From Anaerolineaceae bacterium UBA5404 (GTDB taxonomy: Bacteria > Chloroflexota > Anaerolineae > Anaerolineales > Anaerolineaceae): DNA of 64,000 nucleotides. Positions within the stretch are counted from its first letter, which is position 1. Each line of letters begins with the position of its first letter. The stretch is from contig DHNY01000008.1 in assembly GCA_002409625.1 (NCBI GenBank), positions 58,717-122,716 on the forward strand, given 5' to 3'. The notes beneath the pieces were generated by a model. It was not told where the DNA came from and did not search any database. It worked only from the letters and a program-made list of their open reading frames with translations. The position numbers were made by a program, and so were the translations under genes. Positions 25,101-32,573 of this stretch are shown one piece after another.

Positions 25101-25340
25101 AAACAACTTGGGGTCCCGTTCCGCGGGTGAAATGGAATACCAAAAGACCGGCATGTCCAGTTTTCTGATAAAGCTGAGAATAGAAGTGGTTTTCCCATAG
25201 CCAGTGCCGGCACACACAATGCTTAATGAATAATCCAGGGTTTGTTTAAGCTTTTGGTCCAAACGCGCGCGCGCCAAAACATTGCCCCGCTGTGCCGGAG
25301 GGGTAAGCTGGCTTAGGACAACCCGCGTTAAAGAACTCAT
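22140..25340 (-). CDS. Large MalT/SARP-like transcriptional regulator (STAND ATPase, TPR, winged helix, BTAD)
   Basis: This 1066-residue protein has an N-terminal STAND NTPase with Walker A GTGYGKTT (45-52) and Walker B LLILDDFQ. A long helical repeat region follows (about 380-800), with many TPR-like pairs. The C-terminus has an OmpR-type winged helix (about 825-915, beginning LRLSLLGPFEAY with REKARHLL) and a bacterial transcriptional activation domain (about 930-1066). The layout combines MalT-type sensing with SARP-type DNA binding. Such proteins respond to a small ligand and ATP. The ATG has a TAAAAT 6 nt upstream and no ribosome site. It likely controls the adjacent fabG operon. Confidence 0.9.
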   Translation of the reverse strand: MSSLTRVVLSQLTPPAQRGNVLARARLDQKLKQTLDYSLSIVCAGTGYGKTTSILSFIRKLDMPVFWYSISPAERDPKLFLANFFTAFNRGEIKYGQTALRLLLDSDAAGEETLIALVNDLSQTLMSKALLILDDFQSVEESDEIMKMMDWFINHLPVQLHVLIASRIPLSFPSMSRWQAQGNVLDIGREDLSFSLPEVDELFHDTYQMALEPDEVQKLYDRTEGWAVALQAVWHNLRSYPEGQLANVLEGEKTISASYLFDYIAEEVLEKQDPKRQTFLVHCSILQFLDSDTCDFLLDRSDTQDELLDLFGEGLFLEQLQPGVYRFHHVFKNFLREQLRKKPGLAKELHRKIASYFIAHEDWQEAISHLLLAEDYPRVTQLLDDVGSKLLQRGLHQSVGYFLGQLPEDIVRQYAYGNYLLGEVQRNEAHFELGLESYRAAQRIYQKQENSYGMALALRGQAQVYLDTLRPSNASQLLSRALQLMDATESPYEVAGLLTQMAENQLNQGEPQKAAESLSKARALRIDYQEEQDFIEARLLLRTGRLQEGLDLLSRLEQNSAPVNLPKPQRFHRDTSFLISLFHVLMGNQEMAKTFALKGLAAAEKSHASLGKRIGNMRLAHAQQLDPIGLFLPYHTQDVKALYEEAMRDMDIARINVEPLWGLCRLHGYVGELGEALRIAQAASALSTQSGDIWIGMLVRISLGASLAQAGEFEAASNELALAETMASQVGDDFALSACWLWQAYLAHLQGYKNSAGLFLEQALPLIKQKGYDFLLSKTSFLGPNDVSCFVPLLLEAKEAKIEAKFVEDLLVSMGMEKLSYHPGYSLRLSLLGPFEAYCNGKKLGNEVWKREKARHLLQILAVAYPKPVTKQQLLTQLWQDSDAGAASNALKVVISALNNALEPDRPSGEPAFFVLRDGDLYALNPLAEISFDHLTFLDLAKSEQIEDLELALAIYKGKLLTGEATQESLMIDVQYFHRLFLDCAVKVLDAAFASGDFHKTISLANQIIQKDPLFDAAYLMQMKAYQALGNAGMMRKVYRDANEVLRAHLGEGYHSELLDTFISDL

Positions 25341-25346
25341 GGGCTA

Positions 25347-25352
25347 ATTTTA
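25347..25352 (-). promoter_or_regulatory. Extended -10 element of the SARP-like regulator gene, leaderless configuration
   Basis: TGATAAAAT on the minus strand ends 6 nt before the ATG. There is no Shine-Dalgarno sequence. The TGn extension supports promoter function despite a weak -35. Confidence 0.5.
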
Positions 25353-25430
25353 TCATTAGACCATGGTTAATTGATTGCTCTACAAACTTTGAAGCTTTGC
25401 AAAAAGCTTATCCGTTTGGTTTGGTTGGCT

Positions 25431-27065
25431 CTATTCGCGTGAAATGTTCACAAAAATCAAGGGTCGTCGACGGGTTTCATCAAAGAGCATCGACTTTGCC
25501 ACAGATTGAAGTTCCTTTTGCAAATTGCTGCTTGGGAATTGAGCCAGCTTCCCGGCACGCTTTTTGAGGCTCTCGAAAAGATCCACCGATTCGTCCTGCC
25601 CCATAAAACCGCGGCTAATGATTTCTGTGTCTTTGTAAACGCCGGTTTTCTTATCCAATACCAGGTTAATCAAAACCACGCCGTCCTGGCTGAGCAGTTC
25701 GCGCTCTCGCATAATGTCGCGATCGATATCGCCAACGCCGGTCCCATCCACAAACACATAGCCACCCGGAATGCGTTCGCCAAGTTTTAGTTTGCCATTT
25801 TTGAACTCAATCACCCTGCCATTTTCAACCAAAGCAATTTGATCCTCTTCCATGCCCACACTCAAAGCCAGTTTTTTGTGTTGTTTAAGCATGCGGGTTT
25901 CCCCATGAATGGGAATAAGATATTTGGGCTTTACTAAATGAAGCAAAAGTTTTATTTCTTCCTGGCTGGCATGTCCAGAAACGTGCACCGGCGCGATGGC
26001 TTCATAAATCACATCCGCGCCTCGTTCCATCAACCTGTTTACCGCTCGGTATACAAGCTCTTCGTTACCCGGAATGGGATGAGACGAGAGCACAACCGTA
26101 TCGCCTTCTTTAATGTCGAAACGCCGATTGGTCCCATTTGCCAAACGTCCTAAAATGGAAGTTGGTTCACCCTGTGAGCCGGTTACCAGCAGCACAACTT
26201 TCTCATCCTTCATATTCAAGGCGTTTTCAAGCGGGATGACCTGCTCATCATCATAATGAATGTATTTAAGCTCTTTGGCAATGCGCGCATTTTCGGTCAT
26301 GCTCAAACCAACAAAAGCGACCTTGCGACCGTACTTTTCAGCAGTATCAATCACTTGTTGCATGCGGGAAATCAAAGAGGCAAAAGTTGCCACAATGATA
26401 CGCCCTTTAGCCTCGTGGAAAACCTTGTCAAAAGCGGCGTCAATCACCCTTTCGCTTGGGGTCCAGCCCGGTCGTTCTGCGTTGGTCGAATCGGCAAGCA
26501 ACGCCAGAGTTCCCCGGCGGGCGAATTCCGCCAGTTTAGCGTAATCCGTTGGGAAATTGTCAACGGGTGTATGGTCAAATTTATAGTCGCCAGTATGCAC
26601 CACCAAGCCAGCAGGCGTTTCAATGCCTAAGCCAACTGCATCGGGCACTGAGTGGGAAACATGGAAAAAATCGACCTTAAAATGGCCAATTTGCACCGTT
26701 TCTCCAGCATGCACGGTAATCAGTTTTGCTTCGTGCTTAAAATTGCGGGTCAACTTGCTTTGGATCAAGCCCAGGGTCAGCGGGGTTGAATAAATGGGCG
26801 CTTTAACATCTTGCAACAAATGCCCAATCGCGCCAACATGGTCTTCATGTCCATGTGTCACCACAATGCCAACAACTTTGTGCGCGTTTTGGCGCACATA
26901 ATTAAAATCCGGGATGATGTAATCAATACCAATCATATCGTTGTCCGGGAACATCATGCCCGCGTCTACGATTAGCATTTGGTTTTTATATTCATAAACC
27001 GTCATGTTTTTTCCCACTTCGCCTAATCCGCCCAGTGGGATGATTCTTAATACTTTATCTCTCAT
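25431..27065 (-). CDS. rnj: Ribonuclease J
   Basis: This metallo-beta-lactamase/beta-CASP ribonuclease combines 5'-3' exonuclease and endonuclease activity in mRNA decay and rRNA maturation. The metal-binding THGHEDHVGA motif, HSVPDA, and TGDYKFDHTP are visible in the N-terminal half; the beta-CASP region shows ATFASLISRMQQ and TGSQGEP; the C-terminal part has VHVSGHASQEE. At 544 residues from MRDKVLRIIP it matches RNase J1/J2 length. A start five codons earlier is also possible, and neither has a strong ribosome site. It is divergent from the Hsp20 gene. Confidence 0.95.
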   Translation of the reverse strand: MRDKVLRIIPLGGLGEVGKNMTVYEYKNQMLIVDAGMMFPDNDMIGIDYIIPDFNYVRQNAHKVVGIVVTHGHEDHVGAIGHLLQDVKAPIYSTPLTLGLIQSKLTRNFKHEAKLITVHAGETVQIGHFKVDFFHVSHSVPDAVGLGIETPAGLVVHTGDYKFDHTPVDNFPTDYAKLAEFARRGTLALLADSTNAERPGWTPSERVIDAAFDKVFHEAKGRIIVATFASLISRMQQVIDTAEKYGRKVAFVGLSMTENARIAKELKYIHYDDEQVIPLENALNMKDEKVVLLVTGSQGEPTSILGRLANGTNRRFDIKEGDTVVLSSHPIPGNEELVYRAVNRLMERGADVIYEAIAPVHVSGHASQEEIKLLLHLVKPKYLIPIHGETRMLKQHKKLALSVGMEEDQIALVENGRVIEFKNGKLKLGERIPGGYVFVDGTGVGDIDRDIMRERELLSQDGVVLINLVLDKKTGVYKDTEIISRGFMGQDESVDLFESLKKRAGKLAQFPSSNLQKELQSVAKSMLFDETRRRPLIFVNISRE

Positions 27066-27152
27066 TTTCTTTCTTTCCATTAGCCCGCTTATTCAGGTTT
27101 TTTTTCGGGCTAAAACCAATCTGTAATAATGACTATTTATCAAACGACCCCC

Positions 27153-27158
27153 ATTATA
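27153..27158 (-). promoter_or_regulatory. Extended -10 element upstream of RNase J
   Basis: TTGGTATAAT on the minus strand contains a perfect TATAAT with a TGn extension, placed about 88 bp before the RNase J start, leaving a long 5' leader. No good -35 is seen at standard spacing. Confidence 0.5.
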
Positions 27159-27284
27159 CCAACTAGAAAAAGGCTTTGTTGGTCTAAGCTTCCATGTTAA
27201 CAACACGCTTATTTCTTGCATATTATTTTCTAACAGCAATTTTCTATGATAGCTATGAAAGAAAACCACTTTTTGGAGGAATAA

Positions 27285-27731
27285 ATGGCATACAGAATTA
27301 CACGTTACCCTTACTGGAGACGAGGCAGCAACCTCGAGCAAGTTATGAACCGCATGTTGGATATGGAAAGCGAACCGCTTCCCTCTGGTTTCCCACTGGA
27401 TGTTCTCGAAAGCGACACTGAGTACACCATCAAAGCCAGCATCGCCGGTTTTGACCCCGAAAAAATTGAAATCACTTATGATGACAATACCTTAAGCATC
27501 AGCGGTGAGATCGCGGAAGAAAACATGAACGGCGAAGAGGGCAAGTATCACATTCGCGAGCGACGCTTTGGTAGCTTCTACCGCTCCATCAGCATGCCCG
27601 GCGTCATTGAACCTGAGCAAATTTCTGCTGAGACCGATAATGGCATCCTGACAGTGCACTTACCCAAGAAACCAGAAACGCAACCCAGAAAAATCGAAGT
27701 TAAAGCCAGAAAAGTTATCGATCAAAAGTAA
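27285..27731 (+). CDS. Small heat shock protein, Hsp20/alpha-crystallin family
   Basis: This 148-residue holdase chaperone has the alpha-crystallin domain (about 43-140): DVLESDTEYTIKASIAGFDP, the conserved ERRFGSFYRSISMPG and the C-terminal strand AETDNGILTVHLPK. It has the usual length and binds unfolding proteins without ATP. A strong ribosome site (GGAGGAATAA) precedes the ATG. No CIRCE inverted repeat is visible in the 200 bp upstream, so HrcA control is not indicated. It is monocistronic with a terminator downstream. Confidence 0.95.
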   Translation: MAYRITRYPYWRRGSNLEQVMNRMLDMESEPLPSGFPLDVLESDTEYTIKASIAGFDPEKIEITYDDNTLSISGEIAEENMNGEEGKYHIRERRFGSFYRSISMPGVIEPEQISAETDNGILTVHLPKKPETQPRKIEVKARKVIDQK

Positions 27732-27805
27732 AACACTTCTCAATCGCGTCGCGGGATGAAAAGCAATAAGACTTCCATCGCGATGATGCGTATCACAACC
27801 TTCTC

Positions 27806-27837
27806 AAGACCGCCTTCTCATGGCGGTCTTGTTTTTT
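27806..27837 (+). terminator. Intrinsic terminator after hsp20
   Basis: Stem AAGACCGCC / GGCGGTCTT with a 7-nt loop is followed by GTTTTTT. Confidence 0.9.
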
Positions 27838-28026
27838 AGTTTTAAACAATCTTGGTCGGACGTTAAACCTGATGCTTGAGTATTTAACTGGTAGACCTTA
27901 GAAGGACTGATTCTCAAAGATTTTATGCGGTTTCAGCTACTACAAACAAATAATATCTCAAGTCACTTAACTGACTTATTTGTCTTTTTAAGCTTCGCTT
28001 TACCACCAAGCATGCGCGATTAAGCG

Positions 28027-28032
28027 TATAAT
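28027..28032 (+). promoter_or_regulatory. -10 element of the PfkB-like gene, leaderless configuration
   Basis: TATAAT ends 6 nt before the ATG at 28039; no ribosome site fits in GCAGGT. The -35 candidate TTCGCT at 28004-28009 is weak but at 17-bp spacing. Confidence 0.55.
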
Positions 28033-28038
28033 GCAGGT

Positions 28039-29064
28039 ATGGCAAACGCTCATTTAAGCACGCCCACCGAATACCTCATTGTCGGGCGTTTACAACGCGA
28101 AACGATCATCCCCATCCATGGGAATCCTCGAATAAACCAACTGGGAGGCAACTTGCCCTACACCGCCAGCGGATTAGCCCTTTGGGGTGGCAAAGCTGGT
28201 TTGGTCAGCCGCGTAAACCCGGATTATCCTTTGGAATGGCTCAAACCGCTCGAAATAATGGGCTTTGACACCGATGGGATTATCAAAACCGAAGAGCCAT
28301 TCGACGCGCGTTTCTTTGTGGCGTATTCACCGCCTCAAAACGCCAGCTATGAAAACCCACTAAGCCATTTCGCAGAACGCCAAATCCCTTTTCCGGACGA
28401 GCTTTTCAATTACGAACCGGATCTTAGGGGCTATTGCAGTAAAACAGACTATTTGCCTTACACTTTTCGGGTTACCGATATGCCCAGACCCTATCTCGAA
28501 GCCAACGCGGCGCATATTTGCCCCATTGATTTTGTTTCCCACAAAATTTTGCCTTCGGTCATTCGAGGGGGTTTAATCCAAACCCTTTCCATGCGCGCGA
28601 CGGATTGCTATATGGACCCCGCGTTTTGGGAAGACATTCGCAACCTTATTTCAGAGCTCAGTATGTTTATGCTCAGCGAAACGCAGGCTCTCAAGCTCTT
28701 TCAGGGTCGCAGTGTGGATTTATGGGAAATTGCCAAATTTTTGGCAGGTTATGGGCCAGAATACGTCATCATTAACACCAAAGATGGCGCCACCCAGGTT
28801 TTTGACCGGGTTGAAAACAAACGCTTCATCGTACCCGCCTGGCCAAGCACCATTGCCGATCCCACAGGTGCACTCAACGCATTTGATGGCGGGTTCCTAT
28901 TCAATTATCGAAAAGTTTATGATATTGTGCATGCCACTGTTTGTGGCAACATCAGCGCCTCATTCGCGGTAGAAGGCAGCGGACCGGAATACATCCTTGA
29001 TACCATGCCCGCACTCAAAGAAGCCCGACTTTACGCCCTTTCACAGCAAGTTATTCATCTTTAA
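28039..29064 (+). CDS. PfkB/ribokinase-fold protein lacking the catalytic aspartate
   Basis: The 341-residue protein shows a PfkB-type fold. The N-terminal substrate lid GGNLPYTASGLALWGGKAGLVSRV corresponds to the GGN/A-N-A region split here (GGNLPYTASG, GGKAGLVSRV). The C-terminal signature DPTGALNAFDGGFL corresponds to DTTGAGDAFxxGFL. In the family the GAGD Asp is the catalytic base; here the same site reads GALN with Asn at position 280, and the anion-hole Gly is Leu. Catalysis is therefore doubtful. Substrate is unknown. It could be a sugar-binding pseudokinase or a diverged enzyme. It precedes a convergent glutaminyl cyclase gene. Confidence 0.75.
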   Translation: MANAHLSTPTEYLIVGRLQRETIIPIHGNPRINQLGGNLPYTASGLALWGGKAGLVSRVNPDYPLEWLKPLEIMGFDTDGIIKTEEPFDARFFVAYSPPQNASYENPLSHFAERQIPFPDELFNYEPDLRGYCSKTDYLPYTFRVTDMPRPYLEANAAHICPIDFVSHKILPSVIRGGLIQTLSMRATDCYMDPAFWEDIRNLISELSMFMLSETQALKLFQGRSVDLWEIAKFLAGYGPEYVIINTKDGATQVFDRVENKRFIVPAWPSTIADPTGALNAFDGGFLFNYRKVYDIVHATVCGNISASFAVEGSGPEYILDTMPALKEARLYALSQQVIHL

Positions 29065-29080
29065 TATAGTTAAAAAAGCA

Positions 29081-29920
29081 TTAAGGCAGAACAGGTATGA
29101 GCTTAATCTCGTAAAGCTTGTCCCAATGCTTGCCGGTAACGAACAAACGTCCACCTTCTTTATCCCAGGCAATGCCATTCAAAACTTCACCATGATTGGA
29201 CTTATTTCCTTCTGGCATTAAACCGCTCAAATCGATTTGGCTAAGCACTTCACCGCTCTCCGGATCAATACGAAAAATGAGATCGGTCAGATAAACATTC
29301 GCCAGGATTTCACCGTTAACAAATTCCAACTCATTCAAATTCTGCATTGGATGCCCATCCAGCGTTACGTGCAGCTCTTTCACAACCAGCCCTGTTTTGG
29401 GGTCCAGCCAATACAAGGTGTTTGAACCATCAGACATAATCAAAGACTGTCCATCCGTGGTCAAGCCCCAGCCTTCTGTGCTGTAATTAAAGCTCCCTAG
29501 CTCTTTAAGCTTTGAAGGGTCATAAAAGAAAGCGGTTCCTTCTTGCCAGGTGAGCATGGTTAGCACATCATCCAACAAAACCAAACCTTCAGCAAAGTAT
29601 TGCTCTGGAATATCAATCTCACGAATGCTTTTGCCACTCTCAAGTTTGACTACGCGCAAACGGGATTGCCCATAAAGGCCACAGCTCTCGTAAAGCGTGC
29701 CAGCTTCATAAACCAAACCCTGGGTGTAACAGTCTGCATCGTGAGGATAAGTCTTTACAATTTCGTAGCCTACCTGTTTGCCAAGTTCAGACAAAATCTG
29801 CGGTTCTTCGACGCGTTTCTCTTCTCGGTTGCCAATTAACCGCGGCAAGCCAAAAGCCAAAAAGGCGACAATCAACAAGGCTAAAATAGCCAAAAAAGTA
29901 TTGCGTTTCGTGTTGGACAT
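29081..29920 (-). CDS. Glutaminyl-peptide cyclotransferase (plant/bacterial-type glutaminyl cyclase)
   Basis: This 279-residue protein has one N-terminal membrane anchor (about 8-30) and an extracytoplasmic five-bladed beta-propeller of the PF05096 family. It converts N-terminal Gln of peptides to pyroglutamate. Family motifs seen include YTQGLVYE, ESCGLYGQSRLR, YFAEGLVLL, TEGWGLTTDG, LNELEFVNGEI and EVLNGIAWD. The length agrees with secreted homologues. The mRNA appears leaderless (TAAAAT 6 nt before the ATG). It converges on the PfkB-like gene with 16 bp between the stops. Confidence 0.9.
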   Translation of the reverse strand: MSNTKRNTFLAILALLIVAFLAFGLPRLIGNREEKRVEEPQILSELGKQVGYEIVKTYPHDADCYTQGLVYEAGTLYESCGLYGQSRLRVVKLESGKSIREIDIPEQYFAEGLVLLDDVLTMLTWQEGTAFFYDPSKLKELGSFNYSTEGWGLTTDGQSLIMSDGSNTLYWLDPKTGLVVKELHVTLDGHPMQNLNELEFVNGEILANVYLTDLIFRIDPESGEVLSQIDLSGLMPEGNKSNHGEVLNGIAWDKEGGRLFVTGKHWDKLYEIKLIPVLP

Positions 29921-29926
29921 GCCACA

Positions 29927-29932
29927 ATTTTA
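29927..29932 (-). promoter_or_regulatory. Extended -10 element of the glutaminyl cyclase gene, leaderless configuration
   Basis: TGGTAAAAT on the minus strand ends 6 nt before the ATG with no Shine-Dalgarno sequence between. Confidence 0.5.
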
Positions 29933-30021
29933 CCACCAGCAAGCTAAGGTCTGTTTACGCTTTAGCGCGGAAAACAAGCCAGGCATGATAAAATGAAGCC
30001 CTACTTAATATAGGAGATACC

Positions 30022-31251
30022 ATGACAAGCATACTCGACCGTTTCATTCGTTATGTCAAAATTGACACCCAATCCCAACACGATTCTGAAAGCTACCCCA
30101 GTACCGCAAAACAGCTTGACCTTGCCAAACTCCTCGAAAAAGAACTGAGAGAACTTGGCTTAAGCGATGTCGAGCTTGACCAATATGGTTATGTTACTGC
30201 CACTTTAGCATCAAATATAGAAAAAGACTGCCCCACTGTTGGATTTATTGCCCACATGGATACCAGCCCGGATGCTTCCGGCGAAAATGTTAAGCCGCGC
30301 ATCATTGAAAACTACGATGGCAAAGACATTCTGCTCAATGAAGAGGAAAATCTCATACTTTCACCGCAGGTTTTCCCCAATTTGCTCAAGTATAAAGGCG
30401 AAAGTATTGTGGTGACCGATGGCACAACGCTATTAGGCGCGGATGACAAAGCCGGTATTGCCGCCATTATGGACGCCATGCGATATCTTTTAGAGCATCC
30501 CGAAGTCAAACACGGCAAAATCAAAGTTGGCTTCACGCCTGATGAAGAAGTTGGCGCTGGTGTGGAATACTTCGACGTGCCCAAATATGGCGCCGACTTT
30601 GCCTACACCATCGATGGTGGCGAAACCGGTGAGTTAGAGTACGAAAGTTTCAATGCAGCCGGCGCACGCCTGATCATTAAAGGTGTCAGCGTCCATCCCG
30701 GCACAGCCAAAGGCGTCATGCGCAATGCTTTGCTGGTGGCTATGGAATTCCAGTCGCTTCTACCCGTTTTTGACCGTCCCGAACACACCGAAAAGCGCGA
30801 GGGCTTCATCCACCTTACCCAAATGTCTGGCTTGGTGGAGGAAGCGCAACTGAATTACATCATCCGCGATCATGACCGCCAGCTTTTTGAAGCCAAAAAG
30901 CAAATTGTGCGCGATGCAGCTGACTACCTTCAAACCAAGTATGGCGAGGATGTGGTGGAACTTGAAATCAAAGACCAGTATTACAACATGGGTGATGTGC
31001 TCAAGGAACACCCAGAGGTGGTTGAGCTTGCCCGCGCGGCTTACCGGGATTTGGGCATAGAGCCACGCGAGATCCCCATTCGCGGCGGCACGGATGGAAG
31101 TCGATTGAGCTTTATGGGTTTGCCCACGCCAAACATCTTTTGTGGCGGACATAATGGCCACGGACCCTTCGAATTTCTCTCGGTAAGTGGTTTGGAAAAA
31201 TCACGGGATGTGATTGTAAAAATCGCGGAACTGGTTGCCTTAGAAAACTAA
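30022..31251 (+). CDS. pepT: Peptidase T (tripeptide aminopeptidase)
   Basis: This cytosolic M20B metallopeptidase removes N-terminal residues from tripeptides. The 409-residue product has the family metal-site motifs: GFIAHMDTSPD (first zinc His/Asp), LLGADDKAGIAA (bridging Asp), TPDEEVGAG (catalytic and ligand Glu), YTIDGG, and C-terminal GGHNGHGPFEFLSV. The dimerisation lid lies at about 205-310. The ribosome site AGGAGATACC precedes the ATG and a strong terminator follows, so it is monocistronic. Confidence 0.97.
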   Translation: MTSILDRFIRYVKIDTQSQHDSESYPSTAKQLDLAKLLEKELRELGLSDVELDQYGYVTATLASNIEKDCPTVGFIAHMDTSPDASGENVKPRIIENYDGKDILLNEEENLILSPQVFPNLLKYKGESIVVTDGTTLLGADDKAGIAAIMDAMRYLLEHPEVKHGKIKVGFTPDEEVGAGVEYFDVPKYGADFAYTIDGGETGELEYESFNAAGARLIIKGVSVHPGTAKGVMRNALLVAMEFQSLLPVFDRPEHTEKREGFIHLTQMSGLVEEAQLNYIIRDHDRQLFEAKKQIVRDAADYLQTKYGEDVVELEIKDQYYNMGDVLKEHPEVVELARAAYRDLGIEPREIPIRGGTDGSRLSFMGLPTPNIFCGGHNGHGPFEFLSVSGLEKSRDVIVKIAELVALEN

Positions 31252-31275
31252 TCTTTATTACAAGATTAAAAGTTA

Positions 31276-31308
31276 AACTCACGCCGCATGGTTGGCGTGA
31301 GTTTTTTT
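31276..31308 (+). terminator. Intrinsic terminator after pepT
   Basis: A perfect 10-bp stem AACTCACGCC / GGCGTGAGTT with an 8-nt loop is followed by a T-run. Confidence 0.92.
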
Positions 31309-31402
31309 ATCTACGATTAGCAATAAAGCTCTAATCAAACCTTGTTCAACCTTATTTAACACCGTACATCAAACACCGACAATGTTCAGCATGTTGTCTT
31401 TG

Positions 31403-32003
31403 TCCGCTTCCTGAGGCGTCCCGCCGAAGGAATAAATGCTTACAGTGTCGGCGAGACGCCTCCACAAGCTGTTTTTGCCTTCATAAGCCTTTTTTGCCTT
31501 CATAGGCATAAAACTTTTTCCAACATCATTTCCGCTAAGCGAGCCCTTCGGTGAGACACCGAGGGCATCTTACGCTCTTAATCACGCTGTTGCCTCACCT
31601 TACATGCCCTATTTGATGTCGCCGGTGTCCCACCGTGCGACCATAAACCTTTTCCCAACATCATTTCCACTCAGGGAGTCCGCTTCCTGAGGCGTCCCGC
31701 CGAAGGTAAAGACGGCATTTTTGCAATAGGCCAAACATTTGATGTCTCCGATGTCCTCACCTTACATGCCCTATTTGATGTCGCCGGTGTCCCACCGTGC
31801 GACCATAAACCTTTTTCCAACATCATTTCCACTCAGGGAGTCCGCTTCCTGAGGCGTCTCGCCGAAGGTTTAGATGCTTACAGTGTCGGCCAGACGCCTC
31901 CACAAGCTGGTTTTGTCTTCACAAACCGTTTTCGCCTTCACAAGCATAAAACCTTTTCCAACATCATATCCACTAAGCGAGCCCTTCGGTGAGACACCGA
32001 GGG
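31403..32003. repeat. Noncoding block of long direct repeats and hairpins
   Basis: A 115-bp unit at 31593-31707 recurs at 31755-31869 with only two mismatches (162-bp period). The 27-bp segment containing GAGGCGTCYCGCCGAAGG occurs three times (31403-, 31680-, 31842-). A reversed form containing GTCGGCSAGACGCCTCC occurs twice (31441-, 31879-) and pairs with the former as a large hairpin. CCCTTCGGTG AGA CACCGAGGG occurs at 31544-31565 and again at 31982-32003. The linker CATAAAMCTTTTYCCAACATCAT occurs four times in variants. No reading frame of useful length crosses it. Confidence 0.8.
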
Positions 32004-32169
32004 CATCTTACTCTCTTAATCACGCCATTGTCCCATCACATTGAACGGTTCTGACATGCGTCATCTAACCATGCCACCTATCTCCCAACCCAACCGCCAG
32101 TGCAAAAGGCCATTCCAGAACGAAAAAGTCTTGCAATCTAAAAATCCCGCAAAAACCCTCTTAAAGTAC

Positions 32170-32221
32170 TTGACATGACGTACTATGTCTGATAAAGTAG
32201 TTACAACGTCAGACGTAGTAC
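32170..32221 (+). promoter_or_regulatory. padR promoter with overlapping inverted-repeat operator
   Basis: A consensus -35 TTGACA (32170-32175) and extended -10 TGATAAAGT (hexamer 32193-32198) have a 17-bp spacer. A 13-bp inverted repeat GTACTATGTCTGA (32180-32192) / TCAGACGTAGTAC (32209-32221), with one mismatch, fills the spacer and the start region. PadR proteins are known to repress their own promoters by binding such dyads. A second nested pair AAAGTAG / CTACTTT lies at 32194-32200 and 32221-32227. Confidence 0.75.
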
Positions 32222-32240
32222 TACTTTGAAAGGAATTGTT

Positions 32241-32561
32241 ATGATCAGCAGCGATGTCATCAGAGGCTATACGGATACCATAATCCTCTATCTCCTCCTG
32301 GACAAGCCAAATTACGGATACGAAGTATCAAAAATGATTTCAGATCGCTCAGATGGTAAATACACTATGAAAGAAACTACCCTCTACTCCGCCTTCAACC
32401 GCCTTGAGAAAAACGGCTACTTGCGTTCCTTTGCCGGCACCGAAACCGGCGGTAAAACCCGTACTTACTATGAGCTCACACCACTTGGCCGTGAGCATTA
32501 CGAAACAAAAAAAGCTGAATGGCTTCTCACCAAAGAAGTCGTTGAAAAATTCATTCAATAA
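32241..32561 (+). CDS. PadR-family transcriptional regulator
   Basis: The start is placed at MISSDVIRG behind AAAGGAATTGTT. The 106-residue protein has the PadR winged helix: LLLDKPNYGYEVSKMI, TTLYSAFNRLEKNGYL, and GGKTRTYYELTPLGREHY. The short C-terminal dimerisation helix marks subfamily 2. The promoter overlaps a dyad operator, so autoregulation is likely. The next gene, a HAAS-domain membrane protein, begins 12 bp downstream; PadR/HAAS pairs are common envelope-stress or exporter control units. Confidence 0.93.
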   Translation: MISSDVIRGYTDTIILYLLLDKPNYGYEVSKMISDRSDGKYTMKETTLYSAFNRLEKNGYLRSFAGTETGGKTRTYYELTPLGREHYETKKAEWLLTKEVVEKFIQ

Positions 32562-32573
32562 GAGGAAAAGACC

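Larger units (their letters stand above)
27732..28038. other. Intergenic region: terminator and promoter
   Basis: This 307-bp spacer contains the Hsp20 terminator (27806-27837), a weaker hairpin AAGTCA / TGACTT near 27960 followed by a T-rich stretch, and the leaderless -10 element of the next gene at its end. No gene is seen. Confidence 0.5.

Noticed and set aside
27082..27284. CIRCE/HrcA operator upstream of hsp20
   Set aside because: No TTAGCACTC-N9-GAGTGCTAA type repeat is present.
31403..32003. Possible CRISPR array
   Set aside because: Repeats are long, unequal, shuffled and partly inverted; there are no uniform 28-37 bp repeats with regular spacers and no cas genes nearby.
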